From NCBI RefSeq assembly GCF_004342485.1, contig NZ_SMBU01000007.1:62001-126000 (forward strand): a DNA stretch of 64,000 bases. Reading direction: 5' to 3'. Origin of the DNA: Roseateles saccharophilus. Lineage in GTDB: Bacteria > Pseudomonadota > Gammaproteobacteria > Burkholderiales > Burkholderiaceae_C. Position numbers and translations under genes: made by a program. Of this stretch, positions 45,983-54,936 are shown one piece after another. The notes under the pieces are model-generated. The model was given only the letters and a program-made list of their open reading frames with translations, did no database searches and was not told where the DNA came from. How positions within the stretch are numbered: the stretch's first letter is position 1; each line of letters starts with the position of its first letter.

Positions 45983-46839
45983 AGCTCGACGCGCGCTGGC
46001 TGCAAATCGTTTTCCTGGCCAGCTTCCTGCTGCTGGGCGCGCTGGCACGCGACTTCGCGATCACGCCGGCCCAGGTCGCGCTGTGCTTCGGCGCCGCGCT
46101 GGCGACCCAGGCCGCCTGGCAATGGGGCCTGGCCCTGCCGCAGCGCCGCCAGTGGGGCGGCTACCTGAGCGCCCTGGTCTCGGCCTTCGGCATCTGCATC
46201 CTCGTGCGCGCCGAGAACCTCTGGGCTCACCCGCTGCTGGCAGCCGTGGCCATGAGCAGCAAATACCTGCTGCGCGCCGGCAGCGGCGCCGTGCGCAGCC
46301 ATGTGTTCAACCCGGCCAACCTGGCGGCCTTCGCGGCCTGGGCCTGGCTGCCGGGCACCTGGCTCAGCCCCGGGCAGTGGGGCGCGCAGACGCTGGCGGC
46401 GCTGTGGTTCATCGCGCTCGGCCTCGTCGTCACGCGCCGCGCCCAGCGCTGGGACGTCAGCCTCGTCTTCCTGGCCAGCTGGGCCGTGCTGCTGGCCGGC
46501 CGCCTGCTGTGGCTGGGCTATGCCTGGGACCCGGGCGCCGCGATGTGGCTGCAGCAGGTCGGCAACGGCGCCGTGCTGCTGTTCGCCTTCTTCATGATCT
46601 CCGACCCGATGACGACGCCGCAGCGCCGCGACGCCCGCCTGGCCTATGCGGTAGCCGTGGCGGCGGGCGCCTTCGGCTGGCAGTACCTGGGCTTTCGGCC
46701 GCATGGCCTCATCGTCGCCCTGTTCGTCGCCAGCCTGGCCGTGCCCCTCATCAACCGCCGCTGGCCGCAGCCGCGCTTCGCCTGGGCGCCGGCCGGGCCG
46801 CGACCCGCCCGACCGTCGCGTCAGCTGTCGCGGACCTGA
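45979..46839 (+). CDS. RnfD/NqrB-like membrane protein
   Basis: A 286-residue integral membrane protein with about ten spans. It carries the RnfD/NqrB family region SSKYLLRAGSGAVRSHVFNPAN. The flavinylation motif (SGAT) that binds FMN in true RnfD and NqrB is not visible, and no other Rnf or Nqr genes lie nearby. It is translationally coupled to the DUF2330 protein, and I recall the two families occurring together. A membrane redox partner for the Cys-rich secreted protein is a reasonable guess, not shown by the sequence. Confidence 0.82.
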   Translation: MKLDARWLQIVFLASFLLLGALARDFAITPAQVALCFGAALATQAAWQWGLALPQRRQWGGYLSALVSAFGICILVRAENLWAHPLLAAVAMSSKYLLRAGSGAVRSHVFNPANLAAFAAWAWLPGTWLSPGQWGAQTLAALWFIALGLVVTRRAQRWDVSLVFLASWAVLLAGRLLWLGYAWDPGAAMWLQQVGNGAVLLFAFFMISDPMTTPQRRDARLAYAVAVAAGAFGWQYLGFRPHGLIVALFVASLAVPLINRRWPQPRFAWAPAGPRPARPSRQLSRT

Positions 46840-46870
46840 CGACGTGGTGATGGAAGTGTTTTTACGGAGT

Positions 46871-46905
46871 CATAAATTAGCGGCGTGCCCATAAACGCTC
46901 ATAAA
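46871..46905. repeat. Three CATAAA direct repeats upstream of a hypothetical gene
   Basis: CATAAA occurs at 46871, 46890 and 46900, the last two one helical turn apart, in an unusually AT-rich patch of this GC-rich window. The patch lies 75-110 bp before the start of the gene at 46979 and could hold its promoter or a regulator site. Confidence 0.4.
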
Positions 46906-46978
46906 CTCAACCGTACCAAAGGGGCGTTAGACGACCCGCCGCGCACTGCGACGGTGGGCAAGCAAGAGGGGCAGCAAC

Positions 46979-47527
46979 ATGAAGACCCGAGACGTGGTGA
47001 TCTTCAGCGGCGAACACTTTGTGGTGCCGCAGTGCATTCAACGGATCGACCATCTGTCGACACATGGCTGGCAGCTGCGCTATGGCGGCACCAAGCTGTA
47101 CTCGGACCACAGCCAGGACGGCAGCGGCGCGCGCAAGGCGCTGGCGCTGGCCACCAAAGAGCTGCTCAAACGCATCGCGACGATGCCGGCGCCGTCCAGG
47201 CTGCGCCGCACCCCCAGCCGCAAGAAGCAGAGCGACCTGCCCTCGGGCATCTCCGGCCCCATCGTGCGCCAGCGCGCGGGCAGCCGCGTGCGCGACTGCA
47301 GCTTCGCGGTGACGCTGCCGCGCTTCGGCGAAACGCCGCTGGCGCGCAGCGTCTACATCGGCACCGAGAATACCTACACGGTGGAGCGCTATCAGGAGGC
47401 GCTGGAGCGGGCCGTGGCCCTGCGCGAAAAGGCCGAGGCCGCCTACCAGCGCGCCGCGACCAAGGAGCGCCGTGCCCAGGCCGTGACGTTGAAAGTGCAG
47501 ATGGCCGGCCTGCTCGGTCGCGCCTGA
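46979..47527 (+). CDS. Conserved hypothetical protein, possible AP2-like domain
   Basis: A 182-residue protein. The N-terminal half is mixed and basic (SRLRRTPSRKKQ). The C-terminal half has GISGPIVRQRAGSRVRDC, then strands and a final helix in SVYIGTENTYTVERYQEALERA. This three-strands-plus-helix layout with GxxGP and G-T-E-N resembles AP2/integrase-type DNA-binding domains, but the match is loose. A DNA-binding role is only a suggestion. The leader region upstream is AT-rich with three direct repeats. Confidence 0.65.
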   Translation: MKTRDVVIFSGEHFVVPQCIQRIDHLSTHGWQLRYGGTKLYSDHSQDGSGARKALALATKELLKRIATMPAPSRLRRTPSRKKQSDLPSGISGPIVRQRAGSRVRDCSFAVTLPRFGETPLARSVYIGTENTYTVERYQEALERAVALREKAEAAYQRAATKERRAQAVTLKVQMAGLLGRA

Positions 47528-47604
47528 GCTGAAACCAGCTTGAACCGGCCGCGGTGCCGGCGGCGGACACAATCGGCGGCTTGGCCTTCCCTGCCCCGCC
47601 GTCC

Positions 47605-48750
47605 ATGCCCGACACCTCCCCGCCACCCGACCGCGTTCTCGCCTGGCTGAACGCGCTGCGGCCTGCGCCGCAGGCGGTCAATGCGCGCGAGCGCCTGCGC
47701 GTCGTGCTTGGCGCCGGCCTCGGCCTGCTGCTGGCGGGGGCGTTCAGCCATGCGGCCATGGCGCCGGCCCTGCCCTGGCTCGTCGCGCCGCTGGGCGCGA
47801 GCGCGGTGCTCGTCTTCGGCCTGCCCGCCAGCCCGCTGGCCCAGCCTTGGGCCGTGGTGGGCGGCAACACGCTGTCGGCCCTGGTCGGCATCGCCTGCAT
47901 GCAGTGGCTGCCGCTGCCGCCGCTGGTGGTGGCCGCCGTTGCCGTGGCCGGGGCCATCGCCGTGATGTTCCTGCTGCGCTGCCTGCACCCGCCCGGCGGC
48001 GCGGCCGGCCTGCTGATGGTGCTGACCGCGACGCATGACTGGCATTTCGCCTTCCTGCCCGTCGCGCTGAACTCGCTGCTGCTGGTGCTGGCCGGCATGG
48101 CCTACAACACGCTCACCGGCCGGCGCTACCCGCACTCCCAGCAGCCGCATGCGCCGGCGCTGGGTGCCAGCATCGCGCCGCCGCGCTTCGGCGACGCCGA
48201 GCTCGACGCCGTGCTGGCCCGCTACAACCAGGTGCTGGACGTGCCGCGCGACGACCTCGCCGACCTGCTGCACGAGGCCGAGCTGCTCAGCTATGGCAAG
48301 CGCCTGGGGCGGCTGCGCTGCGCGGACATCATGTCCAGCCCCGTCATCACCGTCGAGTTCGGCACGCCGCTGGCCGAGGCCTGGACGCTGTTGCAGCGCC
48401 ACGGCATCAAGGCCCTGCCCGTGGTGGACCGCGTGCAGCGCATCGTCGGCATCGTCACGCGGGCCGACTTCATGCGCGCGGCTGAAGGCCAGCAGCGCGA
48501 GGGCCTGGCCGGCCGGCTGCAGGCGCTGCTGAAGCCCTCGCCCGCCACGCATTCGATCAAGCCCGAGGTCGTCGGCCAGATCATGAGCCGCCAGGTGCGC
48601 GTGGCCAGCGCCGAGCGCGCTATCGCCGAGCTGGTGCCGCTGTTCTCCGACACCGGCCACCACCACATCCCCATCGTCGGCGAGCAGGCCCGGCTCGTCG
48701 GCATCCTGACGCAATCCGACTTGGTGAAAGCACTCGGCCATGGCCCCTGA
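47605..48750 (+). CDS. HPP-family membrane protein with CBS domains
   Basis: A 381-residue protein. The N-terminal ~175 residues are an HPP domain with four or five spans and its name-giving motif in LRCLHPPGGAAGLLMVLTA. Two CBS domains follow (CADIMSSPVITVEFGTPLAEA; IMSRQVRVASAERAIAEL), which usually sense adenine nucleotides. HPP proteins have been linked to nitrite transport in plants; bacterial HPP-CBS members are little studied. ATG 47605 was chosen to start the conserved part. Its 3' end overlaps the next gene by 11 bp. Confidence 0.88.
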   Translation: MPDTSPPPDRVLAWLNALRPAPQAVNARERLRVVLGAGLGLLLAGAFSHAAMAPALPWLVAPLGASAVLVFGLPASPLAQPWAVVGGNTLSALVGIACMQWLPLPPLVVAAVAVAGAIAVMFLLRCLHPPGGAAGLLMVLTATHDWHFAFLPVALNSLLLVLAGMAYNTLTGRRYPHSQQPHAPALGASIAPPRFGDAELDAVLARYNQVLDVPRDDLADLLHEAELLSYGKRLGRLRCADIMSSPVITVEFGTPLAEAWTLLQRHGIKALPVVDRVQRIVGIVTRADFMRAAEGQQREGLAGRLQALLKPSPATHSIKPEVVGQIMSRQVRVASAERAIAELVPLFSDTGHHHIPIVGEQARLVGILTQSDLVKALGHGP

Positions 48751-49771
48751 CCACGACATCTTCCGCTGGGGCGTCATCGGCCCCGGCGGCATCGCCAACC
48801 GCTTTGCCGGCGCGCTGGCCGCCGTGCCGGGCGCCCGCCTGGCGGCCGTGTTCGCGCGCGACGTGGCCAAGGGGCTGGCCTATGCCCGGCAGTGGCAGCA
48901 GGCCGGCGAGCCCGCCCGCGTGACGACGGACCTCGCCGAGCTGCTGGCCAGCGCCGAAGTGGACGCCGTCTACATCGCCACGCCCCATTCCAACCATGGC
49001 GAATACGTCCGCGCGGCCCTGCTCGCGGGCAAGCCCGTGCTGTGCGAGAAGCCCCTGGTGACCTCGCTGGAGGAGGGCCAGGCCCTGGTCGATCTGGCAC
49101 GCGAGCGCGGCGTCTTCCTGATGGAGGCGCTGTGGACGCGCTTCCTGCCGGCCTACGAGCTGGCCGGCCGCTGGCTGCGCGAGGGCGCGATCGGCGAACT
49201 GCGGGCGATGCAGTCGAGCTTCTGCTTCTCGGCGCCCTACGACCCGCAGCACCGCGCCTTCAACCCGGCGCTGGCCGGTGGCGCGCTGTGGGACATTGGC
49301 ATCTACAACCTCGCCGTCACACGCTGGGTGCTGCAGCAGATGAACGACGGCGCCTGCCCCGAGCCGACGGCCATCGACGTGAGCGCCCAGCTCGCACCCA
49401 CCGGCGTGGACGCGGCCGTCGTCGTGACGCTGCATTTCCCCGGCGGCGTGAGCTCGCAGTTCCGCTGCGGCTTCGACGCCCACTCGATGAATGCCTTCGA
49501 GGCGCTGGGCAGCAAGGCGGCGCTGCGCTTCCCGACGGACTTCTGGCAGGCCGAGGCCGCCGAGCTGGTCACGCGCAAGGCGCCCACGCGGTGCGAGGCG
49601 GCGCCCTTCGTCGTCAACGGCTTCGAGGGCGAGATCGCCGAGGCCCAGGCCTGCATTCGCGCCGGCCTGCCGGAGAGCCCGCGCATGCCGCACGCCGAGA
49701 CGCTGGCCCTGCTGGGCTGGATGGACGCCATCCGCGCTCGCTTCTCCGGCGGCGTGAACCGCAAGGGCTAG
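48740..49771 (+). CDS. Gfo/Idh/MocA-family oxidoreductase
   Basis: A 343-residue NAD(P)-dependent dehydrogenase. The Rossmann start is RWGVIGPGGIANRFAGAL, the cofactor/catalytic segment is PVLCEKPL (with the catalytic Lys of EKP) and there is a second motif GGGALWDIGIYN-like stretch (AGGALWDIGIYNL). Length and pattern resemble dimeric dihydrodiol dehydrogenases and related sugar dehydrogenases. The substrate is unknown. It overlaps the HPP-CBS gene and ends in a stem shared with the convergent protease gene. Confidence 0.9.
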   Translation: MAPDHDIFRWGVIGPGGIANRFAGALAAVPGARLAAVFARDVAKGLAYARQWQQAGEPARVTTDLAELLASAEVDAVYIATPHSNHGEYVRAALLAGKPVLCEKPLVTSLEEGQALVDLARERGVFLMEALWTRFLPAYELAGRWLREGAIGELRAMQSSFCFSAPYDPQHRAFNPALAGGALWDIGIYNLAVTRWVLQQMNDGACPEPTAIDVSAQLAPTGVDAAVVVTLHFPGGVSSQFRCGFDAHSMNAFEALGSKAALRFPTDFWQAEAAELVTRKAPTRCEAAPFVVNGFEGEIAEAQACIRAGLPESPRMPHAETLALLGWMDAIRARFSGGVNRKG

Positions 49772-49800
49772 GGCCTGCTGCCGCAGTGTCAACAGGCCCT
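49770..49800. terminator. Bidirectional stem between convergent genes
   Basis: AGGGCCTG (49770-49777) pairs with CAGGCCCT (49793-49800). The stem covers the end of both stop codons, of the Gfo/Idh/MocA gene and of the S41 protease gene. There is no T-run, so termination strength is uncertain. Confidence 0.5.
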
Positions 49801-51418
49801 AATGCGTCAGCAGCACGGCATTGCTGCGCCCCGGGTGGCGCCTGGGCACGAGCGGCACGCCGCCCTTGCCGGTGGCCGCGTCCAGCGCATGCATGGTGGT
49901 GGCCGACGCGCCCGCAAGCACGGGGCAGCTGCCCTTGTCCAGATGGCCCAGGGCCGTGGCCAGCATGGCCTCGGCCGGGTCGCCCAGTGCGTGGGCGAAG
50001 TCGTCGCTGACGCTGCAGCCGTGCACGAAGCGCGTGCTGGTGTCGGCGCCGGTGGTGGGCTCGAAGCCGTCGGCGTAGTCGCCGAAGCCCTTGTCGTTGA
50101 CGCCGCCGAATTCGATGGGCAGGTAGCTGACGCCGCAGTTGTCCCGGGCCGTGAAGCCATAGGGCTTGCCGCAGGTCTTGCCGCCCACCAGCACCACGTC
50201 GACATTGATGCCGCGCAGGCCGTTGATGATGGTCTCGCTGGCCGAGCAGGTGCCCGACTGCGCCAGCACATAGACGCGCGTCAGGTTCAGCGCCGGCAGC
50301 GGCTGCTGGCTCGTGCAGTTGTTGCCGACGAGGTAGCAGGACGTGCTCTGGAAGGGGTTGGCCGTGTTCTCGCTGCTGCGCCGCGCGTTGTAGGTCAGTG
50401 ATTCGAAGTTGTGGCCGCTGGTGGCGGCGGTGCCGGCGATCATCGTGGCCAGTTCGCTGGCGATGTAGAGATAGCCGCCGCCGTTGTAGCGCAGGTCCAG
50501 CACCAGCTCGTGCAGGCCCTGGGCCTGGAATCCCTGCATGGCCGTGATGAGCTGGGCCTCGGACGGCGCGATGTGGTCGTTGAACAGCAGATAGCCGGCC
50601 CGCGTGCCGGCCGGCGTCGTGACGACGCGGGCGATGGGCACGGGCGTCTTCGTCACGTTGGCACTGGTCAGGCCGAGGTTGAGCGTCGTGCCGTTGGCGC
50701 GCGTGAACACGAAGCTGTGCGGCAGGTTGAGCGCCGTGGGGAAGAGGCCGGCGTTGAGCGCGTCCACGCCGGCCTGGTCGGCGGCATCGGCACTGGTGCC
50801 GTCCACGCTGACGAGCTGGTCGCCGCGCATCAGGCCCGCCTGCTCGGCCGGGCTGCCCGGCTCCACATAGGCGATGCGGATCAGCCGCGGCGGCGTCGTG
50901 TTCGTCAGCTTCCACTCGATGCCATAGCCGGCCTCGACGGCGTCGGTGAACAGCGCGTTCCAGGATGCGGTCGAGATCGTGAAGCTGAAGCGGTCGCGCT
51001 TGTTGCCGCTGGCGGTGAGCTGCGTCGTTTTCAGAGCCTGGAAGTAGTTGTCCATCGCGACATAGCTGTCGCTGTCGCTGTAGGCGGCCCAGCTCGGGTC
51101 CACGCTGGGCACCTGGTCGCGCCAGAGGTAGGCCTCGTCGAAATAGGCCCGCAGCCATTTCTTCTCGGTGTCCAGCGTCGCCGTTCGCAGGCTGGCGGCT
51201 GCCAGCGTGTTGTTGGCCGCGCACTGCTGCGCGAAGCTGGCCGAGGGGCCGGCGGGGCCGAAGGAGGCGCTGCCCGAGGAGCCCGAAGACCCGCTGGAAC
51301 CCGACGAGCCCGAGCTGCCGCCAGGGCTTGCCGCCCCGCCACCGCCGCCGCCGCAGCCACTCAATGCCAGGCCCAGCACCACGGCCAGCGCCGCGGCACC
51401 GCGGATCGGATTCGTCAT
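49799..51418 (-). CDS. S41-family peptidase lipoprotein with PDZ domain
   Basis: A 539-residue protein. The lipoprotein signal ends in LALSGCGGG and is followed by Gly and Ser-Gly repeats (residues ~25-45). An S41 N-terminal domain follows, then a PDZ (YVEPGSPAEQAGLMRGDQL) and a peptidase core with LVLDLRYNGGG. The catalytic Ser lies in CSASET and the Lys in VGGKTCGKPYG, as in C-terminal processing peptidases. It is expected on the periplasmic face of the outer membrane. ATG 51418 was selected because of the AGGGAG site and the signal; earlier ATGs exist at 51445 and 51493. Confidence 0.88.
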   Translation of the reverse strand: MTNPIRGAAALAVVLGLALSGCGGGGGGAASPGGSSGSSGSSGSSGSSGSASFGPAGPSASFAQQCAANNTLAAASLRTATLDTEKKWLRAYFDEAYLWRDQVPSVDPSWAAYSDSDSYVAMDNYFQALKTTQLTASGNKRDRFSFTISTASWNALFTDAVEAGYGIEWKLTNTTPPRLIRIAYVEPGSPAEQAGLMRGDQLVSVDGTSADAADQAGVDALNAGLFPTALNLPHSFVFTRANGTTLNLGLTSANVTKTPVPIARVVTTPAGTRAGYLLFNDHIAPSEAQLITAMQGFQAQGLHELVLDLRYNGGGYLYIASELATMIAGTAATSGHNFESLTYNARRSSENTANPFQSTSCYLVGNNCTSQQPLPALNLTRVYVLAQSGTCSASETIINGLRGINVDVVLVGGKTCGKPYGFTARDNCGVSYLPIEFGGVNDKGFGDYADGFEPTTGADTSTRFVHGCSVSDDFAHALGDPAEAMLATALGHLDKGSCPVLAGASATTMHALDAATGKGGVPLVPRRHPGRSNAVLLTH

Positions 51419-51530
51419 CGCATCACTCCCTGCAAACGCGTTCATCGCACGGCGGTCGTTGCCGCCTCGCGGCGAATGTAACGGGAATGTCATGCAATGT
51501 CGGTAGGTACCGACACTGGCGCCTGCACGT

Positions 51531-52448
51531 TCAGTGCCGCAGCGTCAGGTCCAGCACCGTGCCGGCGAAGACGGCGAAGCCCAGCCAGTGGTTGGCGCGG
51601 AAGGCGCGGAAGCAGGGATCGCGCTCGCGCCCGCGGATCAGCAGGAAATGCCAGACCGCCTGCGCCGCCGCTACGGCCACGCCGAGCAGGAACCAGCGCC
51701 CCAGGCCCAGGCGCAGGCTCAGCCAGGTCCACAGCCCGAGGTGGATGGCGTAGAAGGCCATGATGCCGGCCACGTCGAAGCGGCCCAGCGCAACGGCCGA
51801 GGAGCGCACGCCGATGCGCAGGTCGTCGTCGCGGTCCACCATCGCGTACTCGGTGTCGTAGGCCAGCACCCAGAACAGGTTGGCCACCAGCAGCGCCCAG
51901 GCCGACAGCGGCACCGAGCGCAGATTCCATTCCGTGCCGCCCAGGGCCGCCGCGAAGGCCATCGGGATGCCGAAGGAGAAGGCCACGCCCAGCACGGCCT
52001 GCGGCATGGCCAGCACGCGCTTGGCGAACGGGTAGACGATGGCCACGGCCAGGGCCCCGAAGCTCAGCAGGATGGTCGGCGGGTTGGTCGTCAGCACCAG
52101 GCCGAAGGACAGCAGGGCCAGCGCCGCGCCCAGCCCCAGGGCCTCCTTCACCGACACGGCGCCGGTCGTCACCGGGCGCTGCGCGGTGCGCTTCACATGG
52201 CGGTCGAAGTCGCGGTCGGCCACGTCGTTCACGCAGCAGCCGGCCGAGCGCATCAGCACCGTGCCCAGCGTGAACACGGCCAGCAGATGCCAGCCGGGAA
52301 AGCCGTCCGCCGCGATCCACAGCGCCGACAGCGTCGGCCACAGCAGCAGCAGCCAGCCGGCCGGGCGGTCCCAGCGGATCAGCTGCAGGTAGAGCGCGAG
52401 CCGCGACGGCGGCGCGGCGACGGGGGCGGCGGAAGTCATGGCGGACAT
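51531..52448 (-). CDS. ubiA: 4-hydroxybenzoate polyprenyltransferase
   Basis: A 305-residue integral membrane enzyme that attaches the polyprenyl tail to 4-hydroxybenzoate in ubiquinone synthesis. Both Asp-rich prenyl-diphosphate motifs are present: [15 protein letters not shown] and [12 protein letters not shown]. The start [20 protein letters not shown] is typical. ATG 52448 or 52439 may be the start. It is 7 kb from ubiC, which makes its substrate. Confidence 0.95.
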   Translation of the reverse strand: MSAMTSAAPVAAPPSRLALYLQLIRWDRPAGWLLLLWPTLSALWIAADGFPGWHLLAVFTLGTVLMRSAGCCVNDVADRDFDRHVKRTAQRPVTTGAVSVKEALGLGAALALLSFGLVLTTNPPTILLSFGALAVAIVYPFAKRVLAMPQAVLGVAFSFGIPMAFAAALGGTEWNLRSVPLSAWALLVANLFWVLAYDTEYAMVDRDDDLRIGVRSSAVALGRFDVAGIMAFYAIHLGLWTWLSLRLGLGRWFLLGVAVAAAQAVWHFLLIRGRERDPCFRAFRANHWLGFAVFAGTVLDLTLRH

Positions 52449-52518
52449 TTTCACGCCGCCCGGGCCCGGCTTTGTTGGCATAGTCTGCCCAGCCCCGCCA
52501 TCACGCCACGCCCGCACC

Positions 52519-52892
52519 ATGAGCCCGTCGACCCGCGACCTCGTCCTGCGCCACTGGCAGCTCGCCAACGCGCGCGAATGGGTCGCGTTCGGCCGGCTGC
52601 TGCATCCCGGCATGGTCTACGAGGCGCCGCAAAGCCGCGAGCGCATCCGTGGCGCACCGGGCTATGTGGACTTCTTCGCCACCTGGCCCCAGCCCTGGCG
52701 GGTCGAGGTGCTCCGGTGCATCGCCGACGCGGCCGGTGCGATGACCCAATCGACTTCTTCAGCAGCGCGCCGACGATGACGGGCCTGTCCATCTTCGACG
52801 TCCGCGACGGCCTCATCGTGCGCGTGACCGACTACTGGCCCGACCCCTACGAGCCGGGGCCGCGGGCGTCGGCGCATGTGGAGCGGTATTGA
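52519..52892 (+). pseudogene. SnoaL/NTF2-like gene with a single-base frameshift
   Basis: From ATG 52519 one frame encodes [20 protein letters not shown] and continues to RCIADAAGAMTQ. Then the natural continuation, IDFFSSAPTMTGLSIFDVRD followed by GLIVRVTDYWPDPYEPGP, lies in another frame down to the stop at 52892. Restoring one A at the CAATC around 52748-52750 would join both into one SnoaL-like protein of about 125 residues. Members are small alpha+beta barrels used as cyclases, isomerases or of unknown role. It is either a fresh pseudogene or a sequence error. Confidence 0.75.
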
Positions 52893-52897
52893 TCTCC

Positions 52898-53251
52898 ATG
52901 AGACTGTCCAGTCCCATCGGGCTGTTGCTGCTGTGGGCGTCATTGGCATCCTGGGCCGATCCGGCTCCGCTGCCTCGCGACGTGCAGGCCTTTGTCGAGA
53001 CGCGGGAATCTTGCGACCACTGGCGGGGCGAAGGCGGTTATGACGAGGAGCGTCGGAAGGACATCGACTGGTCGATCTGCCAGAGCTGCCGCGGCACGGA
53101 TGCCGAACTGGCGCGGTTGAAGCGCAAGTACCGGCGCAGTGCGCATGTCATGGATGCCCTGGCAGCCTTCGAGCCCCACATCGAGCCGGACGACAAGGCG
53201 GCCGTCGAACGGTTCTGCAAGGCGACGCGCAAGCCGAGCTGGGAGCACTGA
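52898..53251 (+). CDS. Small secreted hypothetical protein
   Basis: A 117-residue protein with a signal peptide ending near SWADP (residue ~21) and a mature domain rich in charged residues with four cysteines (RESCDHW, SICQSCRG, ERFCKAT). It starts 5 nt after the end of the SnoaL-like gene, so it may share a transcript. I do not recognise a family. A TTG three codons upstream is an alternative start. Confidence 0.6.
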   Translation: MRLSSPIGLLLLWASLASWADPAPLPRDVQAFVETRESCDHWRGEGGYDEERRKDIDWSICQSCRGTDAELARLKRKYRRSAHVMDALAAFEPHIEPDDKAAVERFCKATRKPSWEH

Positions 53252-53380
53252 CCAGCGCCTGCTGCGCTTGCACCCATGGATGTTTAGCGTAGCTTCCTAC
53301 GCCGACGCCGAAATCCCCGCCCGCATCAGGCCATGGCGGCGGCACCTACAGTCCGCCGCTTCGGAAAACCATTCCCCGCC

Positions 53381-54085
53381 ATGCCCGACCTCAGCGCCTT
53401 CCCCATCACGAAGAAATGGCCCGCCGCCCACCCGGAGCGCCTGCAGCTCTACTCCCTGCCCACGCCCAACGGCGTGAAGGTGAGCATCATGCTGGAGGAG
53501 ACGGGCCTGGCCTACGAGCCGCATCTGGTCAGCTTCGACAGCGGCGACCAGCGCAGCCCGGAGTTCGGCTCGCTGAACCCGAACCTCAAGATCCCCGCCA
53601 TCCTCGACCCCGACGGCCCGGGCGGCGCACCGCTGCCGCTGTTCGAGAGCGGCGCCATCCTGGTCTACCTGGCCGACAAGACCGGCCAGCTGCTGCCCGC
53701 GGAGCCCGCCCGGCGCTACGAGGCGCTGCAGTGGCTGATGTTCCAGATGGGCGGCATTGGGCCGATGTTCGGCCAGGTCGGCTTCTTCCACAAATTCGCC
53801 GGCAAGGACTACGAGGACAAGCGCCCGCGCGACCGCTATGCCGCCGAGGCGCGCCGCCTGCTGGGCGTGCTCGACGCCCACCTGAAGGGCAGGGCCTGGC
53901 TGCTGGGCGACGAATACAGCATCGCCGACATCGCCACCTGGCCCTGGGTCAACAACCTGATCGGCTTCTACGGCGCGCGCGACCTCGTCGGCTACGACGA
54001 CTTCCGCGAGGTCGACCGCGTGCTGCAGGCCTTCCTCGCGCGCCCGGCCGTGCAGCGCGGGCTCAGGATCCCGGCGCGGGGCTAA
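53381..54085 (+). CDS. Glutathione S-transferase family protein (YghU/YfcG-like)
   Basis: A 234-residue protein. The thioredoxin-like N-domain shows LQLYSLPTPNGVKVSIMLEE, NPNLKIPAILD and LFESGAILVYLADKTG; the helical C-domain shows GDEYSIADIATWPWVNN. The TPNG start of the active site is that of the Nu-class disulfide-bond oxidoreductases YghU and YfcG, which reduce disulfides with glutathione. ATG 53381 fits the family start. Its TAA stop overlaps the TAG stop of the convergent DUF2145 gene. Confidence 0.92.
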   Translation: MPDLSAFPITKKWPAAHPERLQLYSLPTPNGVKVSIMLEETGLAYEPHLVSFDSGDQRSPEFGSLNPNLKIPAILDPDGPGGAPLPLFESGAILVYLADKTGQLLPAEPARRYEALQWLMFQMGGIGPMFGQVGFFHKFAGKDYEDKRPRDRYAAEARRLLGVLDAHLKGRAWLLGDEYSIADIATWPWVNNLIGFYGARDLVGYDDFREVDRVLQAFLARPAVQRGLRIPARG

Positions 54086-54936
54086 GGCACGCAGCCCGCC
54101 GGCAGCGGCTCGCCGTCGTCGCGGCTCAGCACGCCTTGCGGGCCGTGGCAGAACTCGATGCGCCGCGCCGCGGGCCAGCGCTGCATCGCGAAGGCTTCCA
54201 GGCTGGCGGGCAGGCTGGTCTGCACGGCGCCGGCATCGAGTTGCTCAGCCGGGTGGTCGCCGAAATGCAGCCAGGGCACGAAGCGGCCGGCCAGCATCAG
54301 CCAGGGCGAGGCATGCACGGGCTCGGGCGCATAGCCCTCGCGCCGTAGCCAGGCCTGGGCGTCCTCGCGGGTCGTGCTGCCCGCCGTGGCGGCCGCGATC
54401 AGCTCGGCCACCCACTGGTTGCAGTTCTGGAACATCGGGCTGAACGGGTAGGCGTTGGCGCTGTAGCGCGCGTTCAGCAGGCCGAGGGCGAGACCCCTGT
54501 CCAGCGTCGCCGCGGCCAGCGGCGCTGCAGCCTCGGGCGGCAGCAGCAGCAGGCTGACGAAGCCCACGTCCGCGTCGTCGCTGCCCGACACGAAGCCCGC
54601 AAGGCCCTGGTCGAACAGGCGCGGCGCGCCTTCGGCGCAGGCGTAGTAGAGCTGGCGCACCGCCCAGGGGCTGCCCAGGCCGTCGGGTAGCGTGATGCCG
54701 GCATGCGAGTAGCGCAGGCCGAAGCGCGACAGGTCGGTGCCCGAGCGCGAGATCAGCGCGGCCTGGGCGCCTGAGCCGGCCAGCACCTCGCGGATGGCGG
54801 CCGCGAAGCGCAGCAGACGGTCCTGCTGCGCGGCCGTGATGTCGTGGCTGCGGTCGCAGCCGCGCGGCGGCGAGCCGGCCTGGGCGCCGCCGGCGGCCAG
54901 CGCGAGGGCGGCGGCCGCGGCGAAGCGGAGGATCAA
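54082..54936 (-). CDS. DUF2145-family secreted protein
   Basis: A 284-residue protein with a signal peptide (hydrophobic AAAALALAAGGAQA) and the DUF2145 pattern: LISRSGTDLSRFGLRYSHAG, WAVRQLYYACAEG, FQNCNQWVAELIAAA and an ending PLPAGCVP. The layout of Cys, His and Asn recalls NlpC/P60-like papain folds, so an amidase or peptidase activity is conceivable. No ATG fits: TTG at 54936 overlaps the stop of the upstream gene as TTGA and begins the signal peptide. It forms a coupled pair with the gene at 54933-55376. Confidence 0.82.
   Translation of the reverse strand: MILRFAAAAALALAAGGAQAGSPPRGCDRSHDITAAQQDRLLRFAAAIREVLAGSGAQAALISRSGTDLSRFGLRYSHAGITLPDGLGSPWAVRQLYYACAEGAPRLFDQGLAGFVSGSDDADVGFVSLLLLPPEAAAPLAAATLDRGLALGLLNARYSANAYPFSPMFQNCNQWVAELIAAATAGSTTREDAQAWLRREGYAPEPVHASPWLMLAGRFVPWLHFGDHPAEQLDAGAVQTSLPASLEAFAMQRWPAARRIEFCHGPQGVLSRDDGEPLPAGCVP

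Noticed and set aside
48740-49771. Gfo/Idh/MocA oxidoreductase as the missing L-arabinose 1-dehydrogenase
   Set aside because: Some arabinose dehydrogenases belong to this family, but the gene is 15 kb from the arabinose locus, overlaps an HPP-CBS gene, and looks closer to dihydrodiol dehydrogenases.
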